From Sphingobium amiense (GTDB lineage: Bacteria > Pseudomonadota > Alphaproteobacteria > Sphingomonadales > Sphingomonadaceae): a stretch of DNA of 64,000 nt. The translations under genes and the position numbers were made by a program. A model generated the notes under the pieces. The model did no database searches and had not been told where the DNA came from. It saw nothing but the letters and a program-made list of their open reading frames with translations. Of the stretch, positions 32,694 through 42,804 are shown in pieces (position 1 is the stretch's first letter; each line of letters begins with the position of its first letter). Where the stretch lies: NCBI RefSeq assembly GCF_003967075.1, contig NZ_AP018664.1:3994001-4058000 (forward strand), read 5' to 3'.

Positions 32694-35504
32694 CTACCGG
32701 CGCCCGCCCGAGAAATCGGGGAAGAAGAGCTTGCGGAAGCTGATCGAGATGGTGCGGCCTTCGGGGTCGAGATAGCCCGGCTGGTAGCGCAAAGGCGTCA
32801 TGCCGGTGGCGTCGGTCACGTCGCGCCGCTGGTTGAAGAGATTGTCGATGCCGATGGAGAGGCGCGCGCCGCGCAGAAAGGGCATCTGCTTCACCAGCGC
32901 GGGCATCTGCGTGAAATTGGCGAAGAGGCGCAGGTTCGCCGTTGCGAGGCTGCCGAAATCGAGCCGCGACGCGCCGCCCAGCGCGCCATCGACATAGGTG
33001 CCGCTTTCCCAGTCGACGCCGAGCCGCGCGCCCAGCCCGTTGTTGGTGTAGCCGATGCGCGCCTGAAGCTCGTGCCGGGGCTGGCCGCCGGACGATCCGG
33101 TGGCGTCGCCGTCCAGCAGGTTGAGCGGCGCGACGCCGGGCGCGATCAGGATGGATTCGGTGAAATGCCATGTGTGATAGAGGCTGAAGCTGAGGCGTCC
33201 GCCGCCCCCGCCGCCGCGTCCGCCGCCGCCAAAGCCGCCCGGCCCGCCGAAGCCACCGCCGCCCGGCCCGCGTCCGCCACCGGGGCCGCGCGGACCTGCG
33301 CCCGGTGCATCGCCGCCCGGCGGGGGAGGCGGCGGGGCTGCGCCATCCGGTCCCGCGCCGTCGCGCGTGCGTCCACGCATGAAAGCGGCGCGGATGTCGT
33401 CCAGCTCCTTCGGCCTGTCCTCCGGCTTCGCACCCCCCGCGCGCCATGCTTCGACGACTTTCTGGATGTGGGATTTCAGAGGAATGGAAAGGTCGAAGCC
33501 CCAGCGCAACTGCTCGCTCTGCGCGCGCAGGAAGTTGAGCGGGCGCGCGTCGATCTGAAGCAGGGTGCCTTCCGGGTCGCGCAGGAAACGCTGTTTGAAG
33601 GCGTCCTCCAGCGCAGGCGTGGGCGATGGAAAGGCGGCGATGGGATTGCGGGTGCGGCTGTTGAGGTAGGTGGCGGTCAGCGTCAGATTGGGCTTTTCGA
33701 AGGGTTTCACCGTGGCGCTGAGACGGAACTGATCGCGCACGCTTTCGACCAGTGCGTCATTGCCGCCCGTCTGCTGGGTCACGAACACGGTCTGGCCGGT
33801 GCGATAGTCGAAGACCGGGACGCCGGGCGTGAAGACGGGGGGATCGGTGATCTGCGCGCCGGTGGGGGCAGCGCGGTCCTGATTGGCGGAGGCGAGGATC
33901 TGGACCGCTTTCACCGGCTGCCAGCGCAGGCCGTAGCCCAAGGTCGAAAGCGTGCCGAAGTCGGAATAACGCTGCGCGGCGGCGTTGAGGTTGACGCCCA
34001 CATCGCCGACCGCGCCCAGCACGCCGCGCGAGCGGCTGGTGAGCGGCAGGTCGATGCTGATCTGGCCGCTGCCAATTTCGCGGTTGTAATCGGTGCCGCT
34101 TTCGATGCCGCTGCGCACCGAACGGCTTTCGAAGCCATTGGCCGACGCGCCGATGCGGATCGAGGTCGTGACCTTTCCGGCGGGGAGGGTGAATGGCGAT
34201 CCGCTCACCAGCAGGTCGCCCTGCAATGCCTGACTCTTCGCGCGGGCGCTGTCGGAAAGGCGCGTGGTGAGGAGGCTGGCGGGGAGGTCGCCATAGGGGT
34301 TGAGCGCGGGGTCGCCCGCATCGAGCGCCGCCTGCACGCCGCCGAGCGCGAAGCCGCGGTCGGTGCGGGTGCGCGTGATCGACAGGTCGCCATTGCCGGT
34401 GAAGGACCACATCCAGCCGCGCGCGAGCTGACCGTTGAGCGTCAGGCCGATATGGCCGGTCGTGCTGCGGACGCTCTGGCCCAGCGCCCCGTCCTGCCCC
34501 AGATAGCGGTAGAGCGTCACGGGCGCGGCGAAGGGGGAGAAGGGATTGCCTGCGGGCAGGGTCAGGGCGGCCTGCGGCAGACCCTGAAGCGAGTCGCTGT
34601 CGGACAGTTCAAGGCGTCCGTTGAGCGTCGCCGACACGCCGCCCAGCGCGCGGGCAAGCGTCGCGTTGGCGGAGAAATTCTCGGTCGCGGGGCTGAGTGT
34701 GCGATAATCGGTGAGGTCGCTGACCGACGCGGCGTTCGCGCCGGGGACGAAGCTGGCGAGCGTGGGCATGCCGGTCGCCGCGCCGGCGGGAACGGCGGCG
34801 ACGGTCACGGGCTGTCCCGCGAGCGCGGACAGGGCCGGGTCGATCTGGCCGCCGCGCACGGTGGAGGCGATGTTGCCGCCGAGCGCATAGGGGCGCGCCG
34901 GGGCGGTGGGGACGATGCCGCGCTCGCTTTCCAGCAGGCTGGCGGCGCGGTTATATTGAAGGTTCAGCGTGAAGCGGTTGTCGCCCCGGATGCGCAGGAT
35001 GCCCCCCTGCGCCTCTCCGCTCTCCCGCCCGCCCTGCGTCGTCGTGCCGCCCTCAAGCTCCGCCGTTTCGGCGCGGAAGCGCTGGCGCAGCACGACGTTC
35101 AGCACCTTCTGCGTCGGGGCATAGCCGTAGGAGAGCGCGACCTGTTCGGGCAAAATGTCGATGCGGGCGACGGCTTCGGACGGGATGTCGCGGATTTCGG
35201 CGAAGCTCGATATGCGCTTGCCATTGAGGAGGATGATCGGCGTGCCGTTGGTCTGGGGCGAGAGTTCGCTGACGATGTCGGCGATGGACGTGACGCCGAG
35301 CGTGCGAATGTCGGCGGCGGAAAGCTGCTGTTCGGGTTCGACATCGCCCATGACCGCGCCGCGCTGCGGCTGGCCGGTGACGATGATCTCATCCTCGTCC
35401 ATGGCCTGAGGCGCCGGGCCGCGCGGCTGCTCCTGCGCCATGAGGGCGCCGGGCGCGACGCCGAGGAGGAAAGGCAGCAGGACGATGGTTGCGGAACGGC
35501 GCAA
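32694..35504 (-). CDS. TonB-dependent receptor with a Gly/Pro-rich insert
   Basis: A protein of about 936 residues with a signal peptide (RRSATIVLLPFLLGVAPGAL then MAQ) and a TonB-box-like acidic EDEIIVTGQ. The plug region has SIADIVSELSPQTNGTPIIL and LNGKRISS; the barrel strands run to a C-terminal FRKLFFPDFSGGRR. About 40 residues (roughly 731-771) are GG/GP low-complexity with PPPPPPGGD, likely an extracellular loop. TTG at 35504 with a GGGGG upstream fits the signal peptide; the frame is also open from 35591. Substrate unknown. Confidence 0.82.
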   Translation of the reverse strand: MRRSATIVLLPFLLGVAPGALMAQEQPRGPAPQAMDEDEIIVTGQPQRGAVMGDVEPEQQLSAADIRTLGVTSIADIVSELSPQTNGTPIILLNGKRISSFAEIRDIPSEAVARIDILPEQVALSYGYAPTQKVLNVVLRQRFRAETAELEGGTTTQGGRESGEAQGGILRIRGDNRFTLNLQYNRAASLLESERGIVPTAPARPYALGGNIASTVRGGQIDPALSALAGQPVTVAAVPAGAATGMPTLASFVPGANAASVSDLTDYRTLSPATENFSANATLARALGGVSATLNGRLELSDSDSLQGLPQAALTLPAGNPFSPFAAPVTLYRYLGQDGALGQSVRSTTGHIGLTLNGQLARGWMWSFTGNGDLSITRTRTDRGFALGGVQAALDAGDPALNPYGDLPASLLTTRLSDSARAKSQALQGDLLVSGSPFTLPAGKVTTSIRIGASANGFESRSVRSGIESGTDYNREIGSGQISIDLPLTSRSRGVLGAVGDVGVNLNAAAQRYSDFGTLSTLGYGLRWQPVKAVQILASANQDRAAPTGAQITDPPVFTPGVPVFDYRTGQTVFVTQQTGGNDALVESVRDQFRLSATVKPFEKPNLTLTATYLNSRTRNPIAAFPSPTPALEDAFKQRFLRDPEGTLLQIDARPLNFLRAQSEQLRWGFDLSIPLKSHIQKVVEAWRAGGAKPEDRPKELDDIRAAFMRGRTRDGAGPDGAAPPPPPPGGDAPGAGPRGPGGGRGPGGGGFGGPGGFGGGGRGGGGGGRLSFSLYHTWHFTESILIAPGVAPLNLLDGDATGSSGGQPRHELQARIGYTNNGLGARLGVDWESGTYVDGALGGASRLDFGSLATANLRLFANFTQMPALVKQMPFLRGARLSIGIDNLFNQRRDVTDATGMTPLRYQPGYLDPEGRTISISFRKLFFPDFSGGRR

Positions 35505-35525
35505 GGAAACCCCCGATTGTCTTGA

Positions 35526-37102
<1,577 letters not shown>

Positions 37103-37114
37103 CTCACTCTCCCG

Positions 37115-39853
37115 TCAGGGCAGGCCGGATTCGTTTCCCTGATGCCCCAAAGCGGCGGGTTGGCCAAGCGATTGATCGCGCGGGGGAGAACTGACCGCGA
37201 TGATCGCCTCGTCGAGGGTCAGGCGGCGCACCGGGGTGCCGGGCGGAAAGGCGGTGAGGAGGCGGCTGGGCATCGCGGCGGAGAGGATGACGAACCGGCC
37301 CCGGTCCTCCGCGCGGCGGATGAGGCGTCCGAACGCCTGCGCCAGCCGCGCCCGGATCAGGCGGTCGTCATAGGCATTGCCGCCTCCGGCCAGCCGGCGG
37401 GCGGCGTGGAGCACGGTGGGCTTCGACCATGGCACGCCTTCCATCACGACGAGGCGCAGCGAATGGCCGGGCACGTCGACCCCGTCGCGCAGGGCGTCGG
37501 TGCCGAGCAGTGAGGCGCGCGGATCGTCGCGGAAGATGTCGACCAGCGTGCCGGTGTCGATCGGATCGACATGCTGGGCGTAGAGCGGCAGGCCCGCGCG
37601 GGCGAGGCGGTCGGCGATGCGGGCGTGGACGGCGCGCAGGCGGCGGATCGCGGTAAAGAGGCCGAGCGTGCCGCCGCCTGCCGCTTCGATGAGGCGGGCG
37701 TAGGCGCCCGAGAGCGCGGCGATGTCGCCCCGTTTGATGTCGGTGACGATGAGGACTTCGGCGCGGCCAGGATAGTCGAAGGGGCTGGCCGCTTCGAACG
37801 CCTCCGCGCCGTGGGGGAGGTGGACCGCCCCGCTGCGGGCCAGCGCATTGTCCCACTCTCCCCCGCCCTTGAGCGTCGCGGAGGTGACGATGACGCCTTG
37901 CGCGGGCCTGAGCACCGTTTCGGCGAGCGGGCGCGTGGGATCGAGCCAGTGGCGGTGGATGCCGATGTCATATTCGCGGCCCTCGACCCGGTCGACCGTC
38001 ATCCAGTCGACGAAATCGGGATCGGCCGGTCCGCCGATCCGCGCGAGCAGGGCGAGCCATGCGGCGATGAGGTCGCGCCGCCAGCCCAGCGAGGCGACCG
38101 CCCCCTCGATCCGCGCGCGGGCCGGGCCGTCGAGCCAGTCGGGGGCGTCCTCGATCACCGCTTCGAGCCTGCGGGCGAGGCGGACGAGCGGCTTGATGAG
38201 CGCATCGAGGGCGAGCGCGGCTTCCTGCGCGGCTTCGACCAGCGCGCCGTCCGGTTCGGCCAGTTCGGTTTCGAGGCCGTAGCCCGCGTCCGCCTCCCCC
38301 GCGTCGGCGGCGCGGGCGTAGACGGTGCCGCGCACGACGGCGAGCAGGGCTTCGAGCGGGCCGAAAGGTTCACCCGCCACCACGCGCTTCAGCCATTCGT
38401 CGGCGGGGAGCGCCTGCGCCGCGTCGACGGCGGCGCGGATCGCCTGTCCGCCTTCCTCGTCATAGCTCGCCATGTCGGAAAGCCGCGCGGCAAGGCCGCG
38501 TCGCCGCCCCCGCGATCCACCCTCCGGACCCATGATCCAGCGGCGCAGCTCGATCGCCTCCTGCCCTGACAGCGCGACGGAGAAGGTCGAATCGGCGGCG
38601 TCGAAGAGATGATGGCCTTCGTCGAAGATGATGCGCTGGGGCCGCTGGCCGGTTTCCCGACCGCGCGCGGCGTTGATCATGACGAGCGCATGGTTGGCGA
38701 TGACGATGTCGGCGTCCGCGCTGGCCCGCGCGGACCGTTCGATGAAGCATTTGCGGTAGTGGGGGCAGCCCGCATAGATGCACTCGCCGCGCCGGTCGGT
38801 GAGCGCCGTCGAGCCGTTGCGGCGGAAGAGGGTGGGGAGCCAGCCGGGCAGGTCGCCGCCCACCATGTCCCCATCCTTGCTGAACGCCGCCCAGCGCGCG
38901 ACCAGTTGCGCGAGGATGGCGGCGCGTCCCGAAAAACCGCCTTGCAGCGCGTCTTCGAGGTTGAGGAGGCAGAGATAATTTTCCCGCCCCTTGCGCACCA
39001 CCACGCGCCGCGCGGCGAGCGCCGGATCGGGAAAGAGGCGCAGCGACTCGCGGTCGAGCTGGCGTTGCAGCGCCTTGGTGTAGGTGGAGACCCAGACCGT
39101 GCCCTGCGCTTGCCCCGCCCAGAGCGACGCGGGGGCGAGATAGCCCAGCGTCTTGCCGATGCCGGTGCCCGCTTCGGCCAGCAGCATGTTGGGCTGGTCG
39201 CGATGGGCGCGGGGGCGGAAGGCGGTGGACGCGGCGGCGGCATAGGCGCGTTGCCCCGGACGCGGTTCGGCCTGCGCGCCGGTGAGCGCGTCGAGCCGGG
39301 CGAGCACGTCGGCTTCGTTCAGGCTGACGGTGCGGGGCGCGGGGCGGGGCTGCGCCTCCTCCCACTCGGGGAGTTTGGAAAAGAGCCAGCGTTCCGCCTC
39401 ACGCGGGCGGGGGATGCGGAGGGCGACGAGCGGCGACCAGGCCCAGCGCAGGCGGTGAAGCGATTGCGCGGCGGTCCATGCCCCCTCCCGCTCGGTCCAG
39501 TCGGGCGCTTCCATCCGGTCGAGCATCGCGGCGGCGGCGGCTTGCAGCAGCGCGGGAATGTCCGACTCGGCGGTGGGGACGCGCAGGCCGAGCGCTTCCG
39601 CCAACCCCTTGGGCGTGGGAACCAGAAAGCGGGCGGGATGGAGGAAGGCCCAGAGTTCGAGCAGGTCGAGGCCGTTGAGTTCGGGATAGCCGAGGCGCTG
39701 GCCCGTCAGCGGGGCGTTCAGCAGCAGAACCGGGGTTTCGGCGGCGCGGGCGATGGCCTGCCCCTTCGCCAGCCCCTGCGTATGGCCGCCTTCGCGCAGC
39801 CAGATGCCGCCATGGCTGGCGTGGAGGGCGGGCAGGACGGCGGGGTCGATCAC
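37115..39853 (-). CDS. DinG-like ATP-dependent DNA helicase
   Basis: A 912-residue superfamily 2 helicase of the DinG/XPD type. Walker A is EAGTGIGKT (about 227-235); an iron-sulfur cluster is suggested by Cys residues in YLCLLNLEDAL, GECIYAGCPHYRKCF; DEGH box is IIFDEGHHLFDAAD; later helicase motifs include GVIVTSATLKGG, FTAIRRLRAV, LLGTDALRDGVDVPG and QAFGRLIRR. An N-terminal extension of about 200 residues precedes the helicase core, as in alphaproteobacterial forms. Role: resolving replication-transcription conflicts, R-loops or similar structures. Confidence 0.93.
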   Translation of the reverse strand: MIDPAVLPALHASHGGIWLREGGHTQGLAKGQAIARAAETPVLLLNAPLTGQRLGYPELNGLDLLELWAFLHPARFLVPTPKGLAEALGLRVPTAESDIPALLQAAAAAMLDRMEAPDWTEREGAWTAAQSLHRLRWAWSPLVALRIPRPREAERWLFSKLPEWEEAQPRPAPRTVSLNEADVLARLDALTGAQAEPRPGQRAYAAAASTAFRPRAHRDQPNMLLAEAGTGIGKTLGYLAPASLWAGQAQGTVWVSTYTKALQRQLDRESLRLFPDPALAARRVVVRKGRENYLCLLNLEDALQGGFSGRAAILAQLVARWAAFSKDGDMVGGDLPGWLPTLFRRNGSTALTDRRGECIYAGCPHYRKCFIERSARASADADIVIANHALVMINAARGRETGQRPQRIIFDEGHHLFDAADSTFSVALSGQEAIELRRWIMGPEGGSRGRRRGLAARLSDMASYDEEGGQAIRAAVDAAQALPADEWLKRVVAGEPFGPLEALLAVVRGTVYARAADAGEADAGYGLETELAEPDGALVEAAQEAALALDALIKPLVRLARRLEAVIEDAPDWLDGPARARIEGAVASLGWRRDLIAAWLALLARIGGPADPDFVDWMTVDRVEGREYDIGIHRHWLDPTRPLAETVLRPAQGVIVTSATLKGGGEWDNALARSGAVHLPHGAEAFEAASPFDYPGRAEVLIVTDIKRGDIAALSGAYARLIEAAGGGTLGLFTAIRRLRAVHARIADRLARAGLPLYAQHVDPIDTGTLVDIFRDDPRASLLGTDALRDGVDVPGHSLRLVVMEGVPWSKPTVLHAARRLAGGGNAYDDRLIRARLAQAFGRLIRRAEDRGRFVILSAAMPSRLLTAFPPGTPVRRLTLDEAIIAVSSPPRDQSLGQPAALGHQGNESGLP

Positions 39854-39905
39854 ATCGCCGATTTAGGCGAGGCGGAACAAAAGGAAAACCTTAAATGGCG
39901 TTCGG

Positions 39906-40265
39906 TCAGCTAATGCGCCGCCCAAAGCCGCCCATCGGTGGCGGAGCAGCCGGGCGCGGCTGCATGGCGGAGGCTGCGGGCTGGGGTGTGCGGGCCATTT
40001 CCAGCCGGTCGAACAGCGGACCGTCTGTGAGCGGAAAGGGAAAGCGAATGCCCATACGGTCATCTTCCGACCACTGGACCGTGCCGAATACAGTATAACC
40101 GTCAAGGTCGATCTGGCATTGTGAGCGTGGCGGCAACGAGCAGCCGAAGATCTGCGCGCCGCCCTCGGTCAGGTCGACGATCGAGCCTTCCAGGCTATCC
40201 AGCACCGTCGTGATGACGACGGGGATGTCCACAGCGATGCGCTCGCGGCTCCGCTTGACTTGCAT
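39906..40265 (-). CDS. PilZ-domain protein
   Basis: A 119-residue protein; the N-terminal RSRERIAVDIPVVI carries the RxxxR-type c-di-GMP-binding motif of PilZ (KRSRERI), followed by LTEGGAQIFG (the D/NxSxxG-like loop as LTEGGA). It is a single-domain c-di-GMP receptor, possibly linked to motility or surface behaviour. It is transcribed divergently from lysS; a CtrA-type site lies 38 bases upstream of its start. The C-terminal 35 residues are Pro/Met-rich. Confidence 0.82.
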   Translation of the reverse strand: MQVKRSRERIAVDIPVVITTVLDSLEGSIVDLTEGGAQIFGCSLPPRSQCQIDLDGYTVFGTVQWSEDDRMGIRFPFPLTDGPLFDRLEMARTPQPAASAMQPRPAAPPPMGGFGRRIS

Positions 40266-40302
40266 TTCGCCTCCAATCGCAAGCGATTATCAAAGATCAG
40301 GG

Positions 40303-40317
40303 TTAAGAATGATTTAA
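40303..40317. promoter_or_regulatory. CtrA-type binding site in the PilZ/lysS divergent promoter
   Basis: TTAA at 40303-40306, seven bases, TTAA at 40314-40317: an exact full CtrA consensus TTAA-N7-TTAA, with GG/CC flanks. CtrA is the alphaproteobacterial cell-cycle/motility regulator. Its position fits control of the leftward PilZ gene more than lysS. Judged by sequence only. Confidence 0.55.
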
Positions 40318-40397
40318 ACCGCAACCGAAACTAACCCGATTTTTCCTTTAATAACACAGTTTTCTTTATCGACGCGAGGGGCTACGGGAAGCGCGCT

Positions 40398-41978
40398 ATG
40401 ACTATATCCGACATGTTCCGCAATGCCGCTTTCGCGTCAAAGGCCTGGCCCTATGAGGAAGCGCGCAAGCTTTTGAAGCGTTATGCCGATGGCGCGCCGG
40501 AAAAAGGGCATATCCTGTTCGAGACCGGCTATGGCCCCTCGGGCCTGCCGCATATCGGCACCTTCAACGAAGTGCTGCGCACGACGATGGTGCGCAATGC
40601 CTTTCACGCGCTGTCGGACGTGCCGACGCGGCTGGTGGCGTTCAGCGACGATATGGACGGTTTGCGCAAGGTGCCGGACAATGTGCCCAATCAGGCAATG
40701 CTGACCGAGCATCTGGGCAAGCCGCTGACGCAGGTGCCCGATCCGTTCGGCAAATATGAGAGTTTCGCCCATCACAACAATGCGATGCTGCGCGAATTTC
40801 TCGACCGGTTCGGCTTCGACTACGAGTTCGTGTCAGCGACCGAACAGTATCGCGCGGGTGCGTTCGACGAGGCGCTGCGGCAGGTGCTGCGGCGCTATCA
40901 GGCGATCATGGACATCATGCTGCCGACGCTGCGCAAGGAACGGCAGGCGACCTATTCGCCCGTGCTGCCGATTTCCCCCAGGAGCGGCGTCGTGCTTCAG
41001 GTGCCGGTCGAGGTGATCGACGCCGAAGCGGGTCTGGTGCGCTTCGAGGATGAAGGCGAGACGGTCGAGCAGTCGATCCTGTCGGGCGGCGCCAAGCTGC
41101 AGTGGAAGGTCGACTGGGCGATGCGCTGGTATGCGCTGGGCGTCGATTACGAGATGGCGGGCAAGGATCTGATCGATTCGGTCACGCAGTCGTCCAAGAT
41201 CTGCCGCGCGCTGGGTGGCCGCCCGCCCGAGGGCTTCAACTACGAGATGTTCCTCGACGAAAAGGGCGAGAAAATCTCCAAGTCCAAGGGCAACGGCCTC
41301 AGCCTCGAACAATGGCTGACCTATGGGCCGCAGGAAAGCCTCGCCTTCTACGCCTATCGCGAGCCGAAGAAGGCGAAGCAGCTCCACATGGGCGTCATTC
41401 CGCGCGCGGTGGACGAATATTGGCAGTTCCGCGTCAATTACCCCAGGCAGGCGGTCGAGCAGCAACTGGGCAACCCCGTCCACCACGTCCATGACGGCAA
41501 GCTGCCGCAGGGCGAACTGCCAGTGACGTTCGGGCTGCTGCTCAACCTCGTCGGCGTGATGGGCGACGCGAGCCGGGATCAGGTGTGGGGCTATCTCCAG
41601 AACTATGTGCCGGGCGCGAGCGCGGAGACCTATCCCGAACTCGACGCGCTGATCGGCCATGCGCTTGCCTATCACCGCGATTTCGTGGCCCCGACGCTCA
41701 AGCGCCGCGCGCCCGATACGAATGAGGCGGCGGCATTGCGCAGGCTGGACGCGGAACTGGCGGCGCTGCCTGAAGGCGCGTCGGCGGAGGACATCCAGAA
41801 TATCGTCTATGCCATCGGCAAGGACGAGGCGTTCGGTTTCGCGGAGCTGCGCGACTGGTTCAGGGCGCTCTACCAGACACTGCTGGGCGCGGATCAGGGG
41901 CCGCGCATGGGCAGCTTCATCGCGCTTTATGGTATCGCAAACAGCCGCAGGCTGATCGCCGACGCGCTGGCGTCCTGA
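40398..41978 (+). CDS. lysS: Class I lysyl-tRNA synthetase
   Basis: A 526-residue class I LysRS. The HIGH-type motif is PHIGTF (residues 51-56), the KMSKS-type motif KISKS (292-296). Other blocks are FSDDMDGLRKVPDNVPNQ, KVDWAMRWYALGVDYEMAG and KDLIDSVTQSSKICRALGG. Class I LysRS replaces the usual class II enzyme in many alphaproteobacteria; it is unrelated to the E. coli type. Mono-cistronic, with hairpins downstream. Confidence 0.96.
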   Translation: MTISDMFRNAAFASKAWPYEEARKLLKRYADGAPEKGHILFETGYGPSGLPHIGTFNEVLRTTMVRNAFHALSDVPTRLVAFSDDMDGLRKVPDNVPNQAMLTEHLGKPLTQVPDPFGKYESFAHHNNAMLREFLDRFGFDYEFVSATEQYRAGAFDEALRQVLRRYQAIMDIMLPTLRKERQATYSPVLPISPRSGVVLQVPVEVIDAEAGLVRFEDEGETVEQSILSGGAKLQWKVDWAMRWYALGVDYEMAGKDLIDSVTQSSKICRALGGRPPEGFNYEMFLDEKGEKISKSKGNGLSLEQWLTYGPQESLAFYAYREPKKAKQLHMGVIPRAVDEYWQFRVNYPRQAVEQQLGNPVHHVHDGKLPQGELPVTFGLLLNLVGVMGDASRDQVWGYLQNYVPGASAETYPELDALIGHALAYHRDFVAPTLKRRAPDTNEAAALRRLDAELAALPEGASAEDIQNIVYAIGKDEAFGFAELRDWFRALYQTLLGADQGPRMGSFIALYGIANSRRLIADALAS

Positions 41979-42071
41979 CGTCAGTCGGGCGGAACTTTCG
42001 GACGGTTGGATCGTTTGCGTATCGGTCCACCCCCCTTTCGGACTGGTGGCGTGCTGTAAAGCGCGCGTCAT

Positions 42072-42105
42072 CGGCCGCGGCCGCCCGGAAACGGGCGGCG
42101 CGGCC
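42072..42105. other. GAAA-tetraloop hairpin between lysS and rcnB
   Basis: GGCCGC-type arms CCGCCCG and CGGGCGG enclose a GAAA loop (GNRA tetraloop); the outer arms GGCCGCG and GCGGCC extend the stem. No T run follows. It sits just left of a second, perfect hairpin. It may stabilise the 3' end of the lysS mRNA. Confidence 0.5.
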
Positions 42106-42117
42106 AAGACGGGGGCA

Positions 42118-42158
42118 GCAAAACGGCCCGGAGCATCGCCGCTCCGGGCCGTTTTCCG
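42118..42158. terminator. Bidirectional intrinsic terminator
   Basis: AAAACGGCCCGGAGC and GCTCCGGGCCGTTTT form a 15-base perfect stem with a 6-base loop, ending in TTTT; it serves lysS on the plus strand and the convergent rcnB gene on the minus strand. Confidence 0.88.
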
Positions 42159-42169
42159 TTAATGGCCGC

Positions 42170-42649
42170 TTACCAGAAGAAGCCGCGATTGACTTCGATC
42201 ACGCGCCCGGTGCGGACATTCACCAGCAGCACGTCATTATAGTGACGGACCCAGCGCAGGTCGCGCCCGGCGGGGCGGAGGCGGTAGCGATAGGGATCGC
42301 TGATATAATAGCGCGGCGCATAATAGTTGGGACGAAGCGTCGCGCCGACATTCCACTGGTTGTAGCGGAAGGGGGCGTTCCAGCGACCCGCGCGATAGAC
42401 GTCGCGGTGGCTCTGGCGATAGTCGCGCCAGTCCTCGCGCGCCTCGCGGCGGGCGTCGCGCACATCGCGGCGCTCCTCGCGAATGTCGCGGCGGTTGCCA
42501 TGACGCTGCGCCTGACGCAGGTCGCGCTGCTCCTCGCGCAGGCGCTGCTCGCTGCGGCGGGCTTCGCCATAGGACTGCGCCGACGCAACGGTCGGAACCA
42601 CGGTGGCGGCCAGCAGGCCCGCGACGATCAGTTTACGCATTTTACGCAT
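42170..42649 (-). CDS. RcnB-family periplasmic protein
   Basis: A 159-residue protein with a signal peptide (LIVAGLLAATVVPTVASAQS), a strongly Arg/Glu-rich coiled region (EEQRDLRQAQRHGNRRDIRE and repeats, about 28-85), then the RcnB-like domain: APRYYISDPYRYRLRPAGRD, LRWVRHYNDVLLVNVRTGRV. In E. coli RcnB helps Ni/Co homeostasis; many alphaproteobacterial relatives have an unknown role. ATG at 42649 or 42640 is possible. Confidence 0.82.
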   Translation of the reverse strand: MRKMRKLIVAGLLAATVVPTVASAQSYGEARRSEQRLREEQRDLRQAQRHGNRRDIREERRDVRDARREAREDWRDYRQSHRDVYRAGRWNAPFRYNQWNVGATLRPNYYAPRYYISDPYRYRLRPAGRDLRWVRHYNDVLLVNVRTGRVIEVNRGFFW

Positions 42650-42804
42650 ATCTGTTCTCCCATATTGTGCGACGCGGGCGGGGGCACCCGCATCAACAGA
42701 GCCGGATATGCGCCGGACAGGCTGAATGTTCCGGGAATGGGACTGTCAGACTCCAGTCATTTATGTCGCAAAGTGTAACGGGCTGGAGCCTGTCCCTTCG
42801 AGGG

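Noticed and set aside
33072..35525. 817-codon rightward frame opposite the TonB receptor
   Set aside because: No motifs and composition of an antisense shadow; the receptor reads cleanly on the minus strand.
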